Shown here in pieces: positions 1-11,189 of a stretch of DNA of 64,000 bases (the stretch's first letter is position 1; each line of letters opens with the position of its first letter). Source of the DNA: Dyella sp. OK004 (GTDB lineage: Bacteria; Pseudomonadota; Gammaproteobacteria; Xanthomonadales; Rhodanobacteraceae); contig NZ_FOZI01000003.1 of the NCBI RefSeq assembly GCF_900114495.1, positions 62,001 through 126,000 on the forward strand, written 5' to 3'. The notes beneath the pieces were generated by a model. The model saw only the letters and a list, made by a program, of their open reading frames with translations. It had not been told where the DNA came from and did not search any database. The position numbers and the translations under genes are program-made.

Positions 1-1
1 G

Positions 2-274
2 CCGGCCGCCATGCCGAACGACGTGGTGACCATGAATTCCCGCGTGACCTTCGAGGATGAGGCGCAGGGCGAAAAGCTCACCTTGACCTTGGTGTATCCG
101 GCTGCGGCGGGTGCCGCCGGTACGGTGTCGATCCTGGCGCCCGTTGGTAGTGCGTTGCTGGGCTTGACCAAAGGTCAGCACATTGACTGGCCGACACCCG
201 ATGGCAAGCAGCGGCGGCTGCATGTGCTGGGGATCGAGTATCAGCCGGAGGCGGCGGGGCATTTGCACCGTTGA
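2..274 (+). CDS. rnk: Rnk, regulator of nucleoside diphosphate kinase (3' part)
   Basis: This is the C-terminal 90 or so residues of Rnk. The gene begins upstream of base 1 and the frame is open to the window edge. The visible part is the FKBP-like C-terminal domain of the GreA/GreB family: DVVTMNSRV, LTLVYP, the APVGSALLGL segment and the terminal EYQPEAAG, which match E. coli Rnk as I remember it. The short N-terminal coiled coil cannot be seen. Family knowledge: Rnk binds RNA polymerase and competes with Gre factors and DksA. The gene ends 7 bases before a palindromic repeat, which probably lies in its 3' untranslated region. Confidence 0.9.
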   Translation, partial: PAAMPNDVVTMNSRVTFEDEAQGEKLTLTLVYPAAAGAAGTVSILAPVGSALLGLTKGQHIDWPTPDGKQRRLHVLGIEYQPEAAGHLHR

Positions 275-280
275 GCTTTA

Positions 281-424
281 CTCCTCTCCCTGTTCACAGG
301 GGGAGGTTGGGAGGGGGTAGCTCTTGCGACAACCTTTCCCGAGCACTTTCTCAAGTACTTACCCCTCCCCAACCCTCCCCTGTCCCACGGGACTAGCTTC
401 GCGTCGCAAGCAGGGGAGGGAGCA
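281..424. repeat. Palindromic MITE-like intergenic repeat, copy 1
   Basis: A C-rich and G-rich element of about 144 bases sits between two convergent gene ends. Each arm carries the words GGTTGGGAGGGGGT or its reverse complement, so the whole can fold back on itself. Its right arm, reverse complemented, is nearly identical to the left arm of the second copy at 4563-4706, including the run GCGACGCGAAGCTAGT. There is no open frame and no flanking transposase. The dispersed near-identical arms suggest a non-autonomous mobile element rather than a simple terminator, though it may also end transcription from both sides. Confidence 0.75.
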
Positions 425-430
425 AAAGCA

Positions 431-1069
431 CTAATCCCACTTCTTTTGAAAGCCCACCTGGAACCCCCCAGGCAGCAAGCCCACGATCCACGGCGACTTG
501 CGGTGCTCAGCCCACAAGCCCACGCCCACGCCTAGCGCGGCGCCGGCCAGTACGTCGGTCTGCCAGTGCGCATGGTTCTTCATGCGCGCCACGGCGTCAT
601 AGACCGGCAACAGGGCCAGGGCATAAACAGCGGGGTGCTCGTCGCCATAGGTGGCGATGATCGGCGTTACCGCGGCGGTGATGGTGGACACCTCACCGCT
701 GGGGAAGCTTTGTGCGTGGATGCCCTGAAACCATTGGTTGGGGCTTTTCGACTGGGTGGGGCGTTTGCGCTGGAAGGTCCATTTCAGGGCCTGGGCGCTG
801 ACGCTGGTGACCACGATGGAGTCCACCGAGCGCCACAGCGTATCGCCCAGCTGGTTGTCGTCGCCCAGCCATAACGCGCCGCCGGCGACGGAAAGCACGG
901 TGCCGTAGAGCAGCACCTGCTGGTTGCTGCGCTTCCAGATGCCGGTGTTGTCGTAGTGAATGGTGTGGTCGATGCCGAGAGGGCCGCCTCCCGCCCAGGC
1001 GTTCTCAGGCAGCAGGGTTGTACACAGAACGATAACAAGCAGAAGCAGGATAAACCGCAGCGTGCGCAT
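431..1069 (-). CDS. PAP2-family phosphatase-like protein
   Basis: A 212-residue exported or membrane-anchored PAP2-family (phosphatidic acid phosphatase type 2) protein. Residues 1-26 form a signal peptide ending AWA. Two of the three signature motifs are intact: KWTFQRKRP at 96-104 (K-x6-RP) and R162-x5-H168-x3-D172. The middle motif, normally PSGH, reads PSGE at 123-126, so a usually conserved histidine is replaced by glutamate. Family members dephosphorylate lipid phosphates such as undecaprenyl pyrophosphate or phosphatidate on the periplasmic side. The altered motif leaves activity and substrate uncertain. The gene converges on rnk across the repeat and diverges from ligA. Confidence 0.8.
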   Translation of the reverse strand: MRTLRFILLLLVIVLCTTLLPENAWAGGGPLGIDHTIHYDNTGIWKRSNQQVLLYGTVLSVAGGALWLGDDNQLGDTLWRSVDSIVVTSVSAQALKWTFQRKRPTQSKSPNQWFQGIHAQSFPSGEVSTITAAVTPIIATYGDEHPAVYALALLPVYDAVARMKNHAHWQTDVLAGAALGVGVGLWAEHRKSPWIVGLLPGGFQVGFQKKWD

Positions 1070-1154
1070 GGCCGTGTCCTCCCGCGGCAGGCGAACGCCG
1101 CCGCACCCGAGGGCGACCGTAGACCCGTCCGCTTTCGGGCGGCTTACTCGCTAA

Positions 1155-4534
<3,380 letters not shown>

Positions 4535-4562
4535 AGCGCCTCCATTTTTTGTTGCACGCTTC

Positions 4563-4706
4563 TGCCCCTCCCCCTGCTAGCGACGCGAAGCTAGTCCGTG
4601 GGACAGGGAGAGGTTGGGAGGGGGTGAGCCTTTGCGACGACGCTACAAAGCTTGCTGGGCTTGACCCCACCCCAACCCTCCCCTGCTGCACGCAGGGGAG
4701 GGAGTA
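4563..4706. repeat. Palindromic MITE-like intergenic repeat, copy 2
   Basis: Second copy of the element at 281-424. Its left arm is close to the reverse complement of the right arm of copy 1, and the right arm carries CCCCAACCCTCCCCTG followed by CAGGGGAGGGAG. The core differs between copies, so the arms are the conserved part. It lies 28 bases after the epmA stop. No coding potential is seen in 4535-4850 apart from this element and the tandem duplication at its right edge. Confidence 0.75.
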
Positions 4707-4764
4707 ATTGGTGCAAGCCTGGAGTGCTGCATCACGCAGGGGAGGAAGTAATCGGTGCAAGGCC
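4684..4764. repeat. Tandem duplication of the repeat's right end
   Basis: Two adjacent, imperfect copies of a unit of about 40 bases (4684-4724 and 4725-4764). Both contain TGCTGCA, then CGCAGGGGAGG, then a GTAAT.GGTGCAAG stretch. The first unit is the right end of the palindromic repeat, so the end of the element has been duplicated once. The remaining bases to 4850 show no further structure. Confidence 0.6.
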
Positions 4765-4850
4765 GCTAGCTGAATTGCCCGCAAAGTTCCGATTGACTCG
4801 CCCGCGGCAGCCACGCAGAGTGGCCGCGTGCCAATACTTGTGAGGCTTCG

Positions 4851-5021
4851 ATGAAACCCAGCGTACCCGGCCTGATCCTGATTGTGATCGGCGTGCTGTT
4901 CCTGATGCGCAACCTTGGCTTCGACCTGCACTTGGGTCAGCTGTTCGTGACCTGGTGGCCGCTGGCGCTGATCGCGCTGGGCGTCGGCATGCTGTTCAAG
5001 GGCAATCTGCCCAAAGCCTGA
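4851..5021 (+). CDS. Small two-helix membrane protein (LiaI/LiaF-like TM region)
   Basis: A 56-residue protein made almost entirely of two hydrophobic segments, about residues 7-19 and 32-49, separated by RNLGFDLHLGQ. The pattern GLILIVIGVLFLMRNLG followed by WWPLALIALGVGMLF is typical of the LiaI/LiaF-like transmembrane region (DUF5668 type) found alone in many proteobacteria. No catalytic residues are present and no function is assigned. The reading frame ends in the basic tail KGNLPKA. A GTAG-type REP hairpin and a strong terminator follow. Confidence 0.7.
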   Translation: MKPSVPGLILIVIGVLFLMRNLGFDLHLGQLFVTWWPLALIALGVGMLFKGNLPKA

Positions 5022-5036
5022 CGCCGCGGTTTACCT

Positions 5037-5059
5037 GTAGGAGCGCACCCTGTGCGCGA
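5037..5059. repeat. GTAG-type REP hairpin
   Basis: GTAGGAGCGCACCCTGTGCG forms a short hairpin (GCGCAC with GTGCGC) behind a GTAG head. This is the form of REP elements associated with RAYT transposases in Pseudomonas and Stenotrophomonas. Related copies are at 7338-7380 and 42368-42442. Confidence 0.6.
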
Positions 5060-5085
5060 AAGCCGGTCGAAAAGGCATCAAAAAA

Positions 5086-5115
5086 AGAGGGATCCGGCCT
5101 TCGCCGGATCCCTCT
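5086..5115. terminator. Bidirectional intrinsic terminator
   Basis: A perfect 13-bp stem (AGAGGGATCCGGC with its complement) around the loop CTTC, preceded by a run of A and followed by TCTCGTTTC. It lies between the convergent small membrane protein gene and aqpZ and can serve both. Confidence 0.9.
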
Positions 5116-5128
5116 CTCGTTTCTTTCG

Positions 5129-5827
5129 TCAGTCCTTGCTTTCCAGCAGATGACGATAGATTAGGCCGCCAACCGCGCCGCCAATCAGCGGGATTAGCCA
5201 GAACACCCACAGCTGCTGGAGCGCCCAGCTGCCCTGGAACAGCGCCACGCCGGTGCTGCGTGCCGGGTTCACCGAGGTATTGGTGACCGGAATGCTGATC
5301 AGGTGGATCAACGTGAGCGCGAGGCCGATGGCGAGCGGGCCGAAGCCGGCCGGTGCGCGCTTGTCGGTGGAGCCGTGGATCACGATCAGGAAGAACGCGG
5401 TCAGCACCAGCTCGGTCACGATGGCCGCATGCAGCGAATAGCCGCCCGGCGAGTGATCGCCGTAACCGTTGGAGGCGAAGCCCGCACTGGCGTCGAAACC
5501 GGCCTTGCCGCTGGCGATCACGTACAGCACGGCGCCTGCCGCGATGCCGCCGATGACCTGCGCGACGATGTAAGGCAGTACGTCTTTGGCCGGGAAGCGG
5601 CCGCCGGCACACAGGCCCACGGTTACTGCCGGATTGAAATGGCCGCCCGAGATGTGGCCGACCGCGTAGGCCATGGTCACTACGGTGAGGCCGAAGGCGA
5701 GCGCGACGCCCGCGAAGCCGATACCAAAATCAGGAAAGGCGGCCGCCAGAACAGCGCTGCCGCAACCACCGAACACCAGCCAGAACGTGCCGAACAATTC
5801 GGCGGTAAAACGCTTGCCCATACTCAT
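5129..5827 (-). CDS. aqpZ: Aquaporin Z
   Basis: A 232-residue inner-membrane water channel of the MIP family. Both NPA boxes are present (GGHFNPAVT and SVNPARS), along with [18 protein letters not shown] and the loop [14 protein letters not shown]. These follow E. coli AqpZ nearly residue for residue as I remember it. I chose the ATG at 5827 because AAGGAG lies eight bases before it; a longer frame from 5866 has no such signal. Aquaporins mediate rapid water flow during osmotic shifts. The gene is divergent from the MHS transporter at 6013, which fits a shared regulatory region but does not prove one. Confidence 0.96.
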   Translation of the reverse strand: MSMGKRFTAELFGTFWLVFGGCGSAVLAAAFPDFGIGFAGVALAFGLTVVTMAYAVGHISGGHFNPAVTVGLCAGGRFPAKDVLPYIVAQVIGGIAAGAVLYVIASGKAGFDASAGFASNGYGDHSPGGYSLHAAIVTELVLTAFFLIVIHGSTDKRAPAGFGPLAIGLALTLIHLISIPVTNTSVNPARSTGVALFQGSWALQQLWVFWLIPLIGGAVGGLIYRHLLESKD

Positions 5828-6012
5828 GAGTAGGTCTCCTTGCGAATAGCGGGAAGGGAAATCCAAAAAGTTTGTTACCCCTACTGCCCAGGCTCTCCCT
5901 GCCCAAGCGCCGGGCTAGCCTAGCAAACTGGTCAGGCGAGGCATATGGGAGCGTGTCCGATAGCGCCTGCGGCAGGCTCCATGTTTGGTGCTATGTTGCC
6001 CGCCACCTTTCG

Positions 6013-7341
6013 ATGCCCGCACCGCAGCCACCGATGATGCAAGCCGCTCCGTCAGTGCCCACGCTCGACCCGTCCGCCTCGCTTACCCGCAACGATTTCC
6101 GCACGCTGTTCCTGGCGGCCCTGGGTGGTGCGCTGGAGTTCTACGACTTTGTAGTGTTCGTGTTCTTCGCGTTGCCGCTCAGCGAGCTGTTCTTTCCGAA
6201 GGGCACCGCGCCATGGCTGGCGCAGCTGCAGGTGTACGGCATTTTTGCGGCGGGCTATCTCGCACGGCCGCTGGGCGGCATCGTGATGGCGCATTTCGGC
6301 GACCGGCTGGGGCGCAAGCGCATGTTTACGCTTAGCGTGTTCCTGATGGCCCTGCCTACGCTGGCGATCGGCCTGCTGCCGGTGCATGCGCAGGTCGGTC
6401 TGCTCGCACCGGTACTGCTGTTGTTGTTGCGCGTGGTGCAGGGCATTGCCATCGGTGGTGAAGTGCCGGGTGCATGGGTGTTCGTGGCCGAGCACGCGCC
6501 GAGGGGCAGGGTGGGCTTTGCCTGCGCCAGTCTTACCTCTGGCCTGACGGTAGGCATTTTGATCGGATCGCTGACAGCGGCGTGGATCAATCATCACCTC
6601 AGCCACGATCAGGTGCTGGCCTGGGGCTGGCGTATGCCGTTTCTGCTTGGTGGCGTGTTCGGATTCATCGCCGTGTGGTTGCGCCGCTGGCTGAGCGAGA
6701 CACCGGTGTTCGCCGCGATGCGCGAGCGCAAGGAGCTGAGTCGGGAGCTGCCGCTACGCGCGGTGCTGCGGTCGCATCGCGGCGCGGTGGTGACGTCAAT
6801 GTTGGTGACCTGGATGCTGACGGCGGCGATCCTGGTGCTCATCCTGATGCTGCCGAACCTGGCGCAGAAGCAGTTCGGACTGAGTCCCGATGTGGCGTTC
6901 CTCGGCAACAGTCTCGCGGCGTTTTTCCTGTGCCTGGGATGCATCAGCTATGGCTGGCTGGTGGATCGCATTGGTGATCGCCAAGCTCTGCTTGCGGGTT
7001 CACTAGCCTTGTTGGCGGGGACCTACGTTTTGTTCGGCGATCTGGCAAGTGGTGGTCAGCACTTTCTGGTGCTGTATTCGCTGGTGGGTTTCCTGGTCGG
7101 CACGGTCGGCGTAGTACCTACGGTGATGGTGATGGCCTTTCCGGCACCGATTCGCTACTCCGGGCTGTCGTTTGCGTACAACGTGGCGTATGCCGTGTTC
7201 GGTGCGAGTACGGCTACCTTGATCGAGGTGTTGGCCGAGCGCGTGGGGCGCATGGCGCCGGCGCATTACGTAGCAATCACCGCGGTGGTGTCGGCCGTGG
7301 TGGCCGTTTATTTGCTCAAGCAGAGGCGCGAGGCCCTGTAG
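6013..7341 (+). CDS. MFS transporter, metabolite:H+ symporter (MHS) family
   Basis: A membrane protein of about 442 residues with the twelve-helix pattern of the major facilitator superfamily. The segment ALGGALEFYDFVVFVFFALPL, then FFPKG and the loop HFGDRLGRKRMF, is the MHS/ProP/ShiA subgroup signature. Members bring in organic acids, osmolytes or shikimate with protons; the substrate cannot be told from sequence. The start at 6013 is chosen because the longer frame from 5872 adds non-hydrophobic residues with no homology I recognise. The TAG stop is contributed by the GTAG head of a REP-like hairpin. Confidence 0.85.
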   Translation: MPAPQPPMMQAAPSVPTLDPSASLTRNDFRTLFLAALGGALEFYDFVVFVFFALPLSELFFPKGTAPWLAQLQVYGIFAAGYLARPLGGIVMAHFGDRLGRKRMFTLSVFLMALPTLAIGLLPVHAQVGLLAPVLLLLLRVVQGIAIGGEVPGAWVFVAEHAPRGRVGFACASLTSGLTVGILIGSLTAAWINHHLSHDQVLAWGWRMPFLLGGVFGFIAVWLRRWLSETPVFAAMRERKELSRELPLRAVLRSHRGAVVTSMLVTWMLTAAILVLILMLPNLAQKQFGLSPDVAFLGNSLAAFFLCLGCISYGWLVDRIGDRQALLAGSLALLAGTYVLFGDLASGGQHFLVLYSLVGFLVGTVGVVPTVMVMAFPAPIRYSGLSFAYNVAYAVFGASTATLIEVLAERVGRMAPAHYVAITAVVSAVVAVYLLKQRREAL

Positions 7342-7380
7342 GAGCCCACCCCCGGACTCGATCCGGTGGTGCACTCCTAC
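7338..7380. repeat. Degenerate REP-like hairpin between convergent genes
   Basis: GTAGGAG at 7338-7344 pairs with CTCCTAC at 7374-7380, with an imperfect inner stem. It fills the whole gap between the MHS transporter stop and the DUF2461 stop. The transporter's TAG lies within the element's GTAG. Confidence 0.6.
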
Positions 7381-8067
7381 CTAGAATTCCAGTTCTTGCG
7401 CGGCGCAGAGATAGTCGATCATCGGCGAGATGCGCTTGAAGGTGGCGACGATCCACGGCAACAGCTCGGCTGAGCAGGCGAGCTTTTCGTCGAAACCTTC
7501 GCCGGCGGCGAAGTCCTTGCGCTTGATGTCGTCGATCAGTTCATGTGCCGGATCAAAGCCCCGCGGCGGGCGGCTGAGCGCTTCGCCCCAGAAGGTGAAG
7601 TGCTCGCGGAACGTTTTGCTCTGGGTGGCTTTTTTCCAGGCGGTGGGGTTATCGGCCAGGAACGCGCGAAGGCGCTTGAGCGCGTCGGGTTCCGGATGCC
7701 ACATGCCACCACCGGCAAAGCAGTCGCCCGGCTGGATGTGTACATAGAACGATGGCGCCGGGATCTCATGGCGCCGCTCGTGGAAGAAGCGCGAGCCCTG
7801 CCATGGTTTGTATGGCAGCTTGTTGTTGGAGAAGCGCGTGTCGCGGTAGATGCGGAACAGCGAGCCGCCGTTCTTGCGCGGGTCGGCGCGGTAGTGCGGG
7901 CTGATCTTGGCCAGCGGGGCTTGCAGGTCGGTGATCAGTTCCAAGAACGGATCGCGCACGTCGCGATCGTAATCGGCCTTGTGCGCCTGGAACCATTCGC
8001 GGCTGTTGTTGCGGTCGAGCGCGCGCAGGAAGCGGAACGTGGCGGGCGAGAAGTAGCTCTTCGGCAT
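7381..8067 (-). CDS. DUF2461 family protein
   Basis: A 228-residue member of DUF2461 (TIGR02453 type), a cytoplasmic family of unknown function. Recognisable features are the opening KSYFSPATFRFLRALDRNNS, the REWFQAHK segment, RKNGGSLFRIYRDTRFS, and FYVHIQPGDCFAGGGMW. The start at 8067 gives the usual N terminus; the frame stays open further upstream but that part overlaps sbcB and reads as noise. It lies 14 bases after the sbcB stop on the same strand, so co-transcription is likely. No catalytic role is known to me. Confidence 0.88.
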   Translation of the reverse strand: MPKSYFSPATFRFLRALDRNNSREWFQAHKADYDRDVRDPFLELITDLQAPLAKISPHYRADPRKNGGSLFRIYRDTRFSNNKLPYKPWQGSRFFHERRHEIPAPSFYVHIQPGDCFAGGGMWHPEPDALKRLRAFLADNPTAWKKATQSKTFREHFTFWGEALSRPPRGFDPAHELIDDIKRKDFAAGEGFDEKLACSAELLPWIVATFKRISPMIDYLCAAQELEF

Positions 8068-8081
8068 AGGGCTATCAAGGA

Positions 8082-9533
8082 TCAGGCGGTGAGGGGAAGG
8101 AGGTCGGCGGTCAGATGCTCGCCCCACAGTTGCAGTTGATCGAGCAGGGACAGTTTGCCGGAATCTCCGGCAAGTTCGACACGCAGCGCGGCGATGCGGG
8201 CGAAGTAATCGTCCATAGTCAGGTTGGTCAGCGGACCCGGCTTGAGCAGGCGGTGGCGGCGGAAATGCTCCCAGCGCGCGCGCTCGTCGGCGGTAAGTGT
8301 CTCCGGCCAGTTGCGGGCGCGATAGCGGAAGAGCAGCTCCGGATAGCGCGGATCGCGGAAGGGGAAGTTGCGCGCGCCCAGCTGTTCCGGCGGTGTGGCG
8401 CGCACATCGGCCAGCAGACGCTTGTCGGCATCGGGCAGGAAGCCGCCGTAGATGGCGAGTTCGGGATCGGCCGGGGGCGGCAGTTCGGCGGCGCGCTGAA
8501 ACACCAGGCGCAGTTTCGCGGCGAGTCCGTCGATGCTGGCGAGCAGGTCGCGATGGGCGAGGCACTGCTCGACATCCAGCTGCAGCCGCGCGGTGTCGAC
8601 ACCTTTGAGTACCGACAGCGGCGCCAGCGCCGGAGCCCGGTTGGCGCGCACGGTGCGCAGTGCGATGCGCTCGATGCCTTCGGGCAGATCCGCGCGCGAG
8701 GTGAATACGCGGTCGGCGATTTCGTCCGCATCCAAGGCCAGCAAATCACTGGGGTCGGCGGCGAGGTCGTACACGATTACCTCGCCCGGCCGGCTCGGGT
8801 GCTGAGCCAGCGGCGCGATGAGGGTCAGGCAGTGACGGCTGGCCGGATAGCGCGACGACACGTGCACCACCGGCGTCATGTTCACCACATCGAGCAACTC
8901 GAACACTTTCTGTTTCCGGCGCAGGCCGAAGTACCAGTCCCACAGCCGTGGCTGGCGCACCCGGATCAGGCGGGCCAGATCGATCAGTGCGTGCACGTCG
9001 GAGAGCGCGTCATGCGCGCGCTCCTGCTGGAGATGATTGGCGGTGGCAAGGTGTTCCAGTTTGAAGCTGGGCGAGCCGTCCTCGCGGGTGGGCCATTCGA
9101 TGCCTTCGGGCCGCAGGGCTTCGCACATACGCACCAGGTCGATCAGGTCCCAGCGCGAATTGCCGTTCTCCCACTCGCGCCCGTAGGGCTCGTAGAAGTT
9201 GCGGTAGAGCATCTGCCGGGTGAACTCATCGTCGAAGCGCAGCGAGTTGTAGCCCACGCCGCAGGTGCCGGGTGCGGCCAGCTGCTCGTGCACGCGCGCG
9301 GCGAAATCGGCCTCGCTCACGCCTTCGCGCTCGGCGTGCTGCGGGGTGATGCCGGTGATCAGACAGGCCTCGGGGTGAGGAGGCATTTCGCGTGGCGGTT
9401 TGCCGAAGAACATCACCGGTTCGCCGACGATTTCCAGTTCCATGGTGGTGCGGATGCCGGCGAACTGCAGGGGGCGGTCGCGCCAGGCATCGGCACCCGA
9501 GGTCTCGTAGTCATGCCAGAAGAAGGTCTGCAT
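8082..9533 (-). CDS. sbcB: Exodeoxyribonuclease I
   Basis: A 483-residue single-strand-specific 3' to 5' DNA exonuclease involved in recombination and mismatch repair. The DEDD-type core is visible: HDYETSGADAWRDRPLQFA at the N terminus (first acidic pair), GYNSLRFDDEFTRQMLYRNF, NSRWDLIDLVRMC and HDALSDVHALIDLA. The SH3-like and C-terminal domains follow the E. coli ExoI pattern, including VHVSSRYPASR and LLFRYRARNWPETL. The inner ATG at 9533 (MQTFFWHDYET) fits the family N terminus better than the ATG at 9545. It is divergent from orn. Confidence 0.95.
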   Translation of the reverse strand: MQTFFWHDYETSGADAWRDRPLQFAGIRTTMELEIVGEPVMFFGKPPREMPPHPEACLITGITPQHAEREGVSEADFAARVHEQLAAPGTCGVGYNSLRFDDEFTRQMLYRNFYEPYGREWENGNSRWDLIDLVRMCEALRPEGIEWPTREDGSPSFKLEHLATANHLQQERAHDALSDVHALIDLARLIRVRQPRLWDWYFGLRRKQKVFELLDVVNMTPVVHVSSRYPASRHCLTLIAPLAQHPSRPGEVIVYDLAADPSDLLALDADEIADRVFTSRADLPEGIERIALRTVRANRAPALAPLSVLKGVDTARLQLDVEQCLAHRDLLASIDGLAAKLRLVFQRAAELPPPADPELAIYGGFLPDADKRLLADVRATPPEQLGARNFPFRDPRYPELLFRYRARNWPETLTADERARWEHFRRHRLLKPGPLTNLTMDDYFARIAALRVELAGDSGKLSLLDQLQLWGEHLTADLLPLTA

Positions 9534-9620
9534 GGCCGGGATCATCGCATGGCATCCAGGCGCCGGTTAGGTCTCTGCGGCTGTGGCGCCTGCTGCTAGA
9601 CTGCGCGCCCAGGAGGGAGC

Positions 9621-10181
9621 ATGAATCAAGCCAACGACGACAATCTGATCTGGATCGATCTGGAGATGACCGGTCTCGATACCGACAACGACTCCATTCT
9701 TGAGATCGCCACCATCGTCACCGACAAGGACCTGAACATACTGGCCGAGGGCCCGGTGTTCGCCGTCCGCCACGCCACGGAGCAGTTGGAGGCGATGGAT
9801 GCGTGGAACCGCAACCAGCATCGCCGGTCTGGCCTGTGGGAACAGGTGCTGGCCTCCACCGATGACCACGCCGCCGCCGAACAGGCCACGCTGGATTTCC
9901 TCAAGGCTTGGGTGCCCACCGGCAAGTCGCCAATGTGCGGCAACTCGATCTGCCAGGATCGCCGTTTCATGCACCGCCAGATGCCGCGTCTGGAGCGTTA
10001 TTTCCATTACCGCAACCTCGATGTGTCGACACTCAAGGAGTTGTCGCGCCGCTGGTCGCCGAGTATCGGCAAGGGCTTCAGCAAGGAGTCCGCGCATACC
10101 GCGCTGTCGGATATCCGCGACTCCATCGACGAGCTGCGTTACTACCGTCAGTACATGGGTGCGCTGGGCGGCGCCGGTTGA
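9621..10181 (+). CDS. orn: Oligoribonuclease
   Basis: A 186-residue DEDDh 3' to 5' exoribonuclease that degrades two- to five-base RNAs, including pGpG left from cyclic-di-GMP breakdown. The motifs are [11 protein letters not shown] (DxE), the inner acidic residue in [12 protein letters not shown], and [11 protein letters not shown] (H and final D). Its length matches the family. A strong ribosome site AGGAGG lies about ten bases upstream. It is followed closely by folP on the same strand. Confidence 0.97.
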   Translation: MNQANDDNLIWIDLEMTGLDTDNDSILEIATIVTDKDLNILAEGPVFAVRHATEQLEAMDAWNRNQHRRSGLWEQVLASTDDHAAAEQATLDFLKAWVPTGKSPMCGNSICQDRRFMHRQMPRLERYFHYRNLDVSTLKELSRRWSPSIGKGFSKESAHTALSDIRDSIDELRYYRQYMGALGGAG

Positions 10182-10232
10182 TTCATCACCATGCCGCGAC
10201 ACGCCTGAGTGCCGCGCGATCCGGGAGTGAAC

Positions 10233-11141
10233 ATGTCCGCTGAATTATTCGCCCCTGTCCTCGATTGCGCCGGTCGCCCGCTGCGGCTGGACCGGCCGCG
10301 CGTGGTGGGCATCCTCAACGTCACCCCCGATTCGTTTTCCGATGGCGGCAGCCACGCCAGCACCGAAGCTGCGGTGACGCATGGCCTGCGTCTGGCGGAG
10401 GAGGGCGCGGACATGCTCGACGTGGGCGGCGAATCCACCCGCCCCGGCGCCGACGAGGTGCCGCTGGAGGAAGAGCTGCGCCGGGTCATTCCGGTCATCG
10501 AGCAACTGGCGGCCCGTACTTCGCTGCCGATCGCTGTCGATACTTCCAAGCCGGAAATGATGCGCGCTGCCGTAGCCGCGGGCGCGGGCATGATCAACGA
10601 CGTCTACGCGCTGCGCCGCGAAGGGGCGCTGGATGCGGCAGCCGAGCTGCGTGTGGCGATCTGCCTGATGCACATGCAGGGCGAGCCACGCAGCATGCAG
10701 GCCGAGCCGCATTACGACGATGTGGTGGGCGACGTGCATCGCTTTCTCACGGATCGTCTGTTTTCCTGCGAGCTGGCGGGCATCGACAAGCGGCAGGTGT
10801 TGGTTGACCCGGGCTTTGGCTTCGGCAAGACGCTGGAGCACAACCTGGCGCTGCTACGCGCGCTGGAGCGTTTCGGCAACCTCGGCAGCGGCGCTTACGT
10901 GGGCCTGTCGCGCAAGTCGATGATCGGCACGCTCACCGGCAAGGCCGAGCCCGCGCAGCGCGTGGCCGGTTCGGTCGCTGCCGCGGTGATCGCGGTGCAA
11001 CGTGGCGCACGTATGGTGCGTGTACATGATGTGGCCGCTACGGTCGACGCTTTGAAGGTTTGGCATGCCGTGGCTGCAGGGGAGCCGGCGGCGCGCCGTG
11101 AGAGCCGTCCGGCCATGCCGCGCTGGCCAGACGACGAATAA
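10233..11141 (+). CDS. folP: Dihydropteroate synthase
   Basis: A 302-residue TIM-barrel enzyme joining 6-hydroxymethyl-dihydropterin pyrophosphate to p-aminobenzoate in folate synthesis, the target of sulfonamides. Seen are GILNVTPDSFSDGGSH, MLDVGGESTRPGADEV, INDVYALR, the pterin site DPGFGFGKTLEHN, and the phosphate-binding GLSRKSMIG. I chose the ATG at 10233; a GTG at 10209 in the same frame adds eight residues. The order folP-glmM is common in gammaproteobacteria, where ftsH usually lies just upstream; here ftsH is 33 kb away. Confidence 0.96.
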   Translation: MSAELFAPVLDCAGRPLRLDRPRVVGILNVTPDSFSDGGSHASTEAAVTHGLRLAEEGADMLDVGGESTRPGADEVPLEEELRRVIPVIEQLAARTSLPIAVDTSKPEMMRAAVAAGAGMINDVYALRREGALDAAAELRVAICLMHMQGEPRSMQAEPHYDDVVGDVHRFLTDRLFSCELAGIDKRQVLVDPGFGFGKTLEHNLALLRALERFGNLGSGAYVGLSRKSMIGTLTGKAEPAQRVAGSVAAAVIAVQRGARMVRVHDVAATVDALKVWHAVAAGEPAARRESRPAMPRWPDDE

Positions 11142-11189
11142 ACATAACGACGATGGCGCCCCGCGCGGCGCGCGTGTACAGGATCCCCT

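Noticed and set aside
8115-9599. 494-codon frame antisense to sbcB
   Set aside because: sbcB is certain on the other strand; the antisense product shows no recognisable domain.
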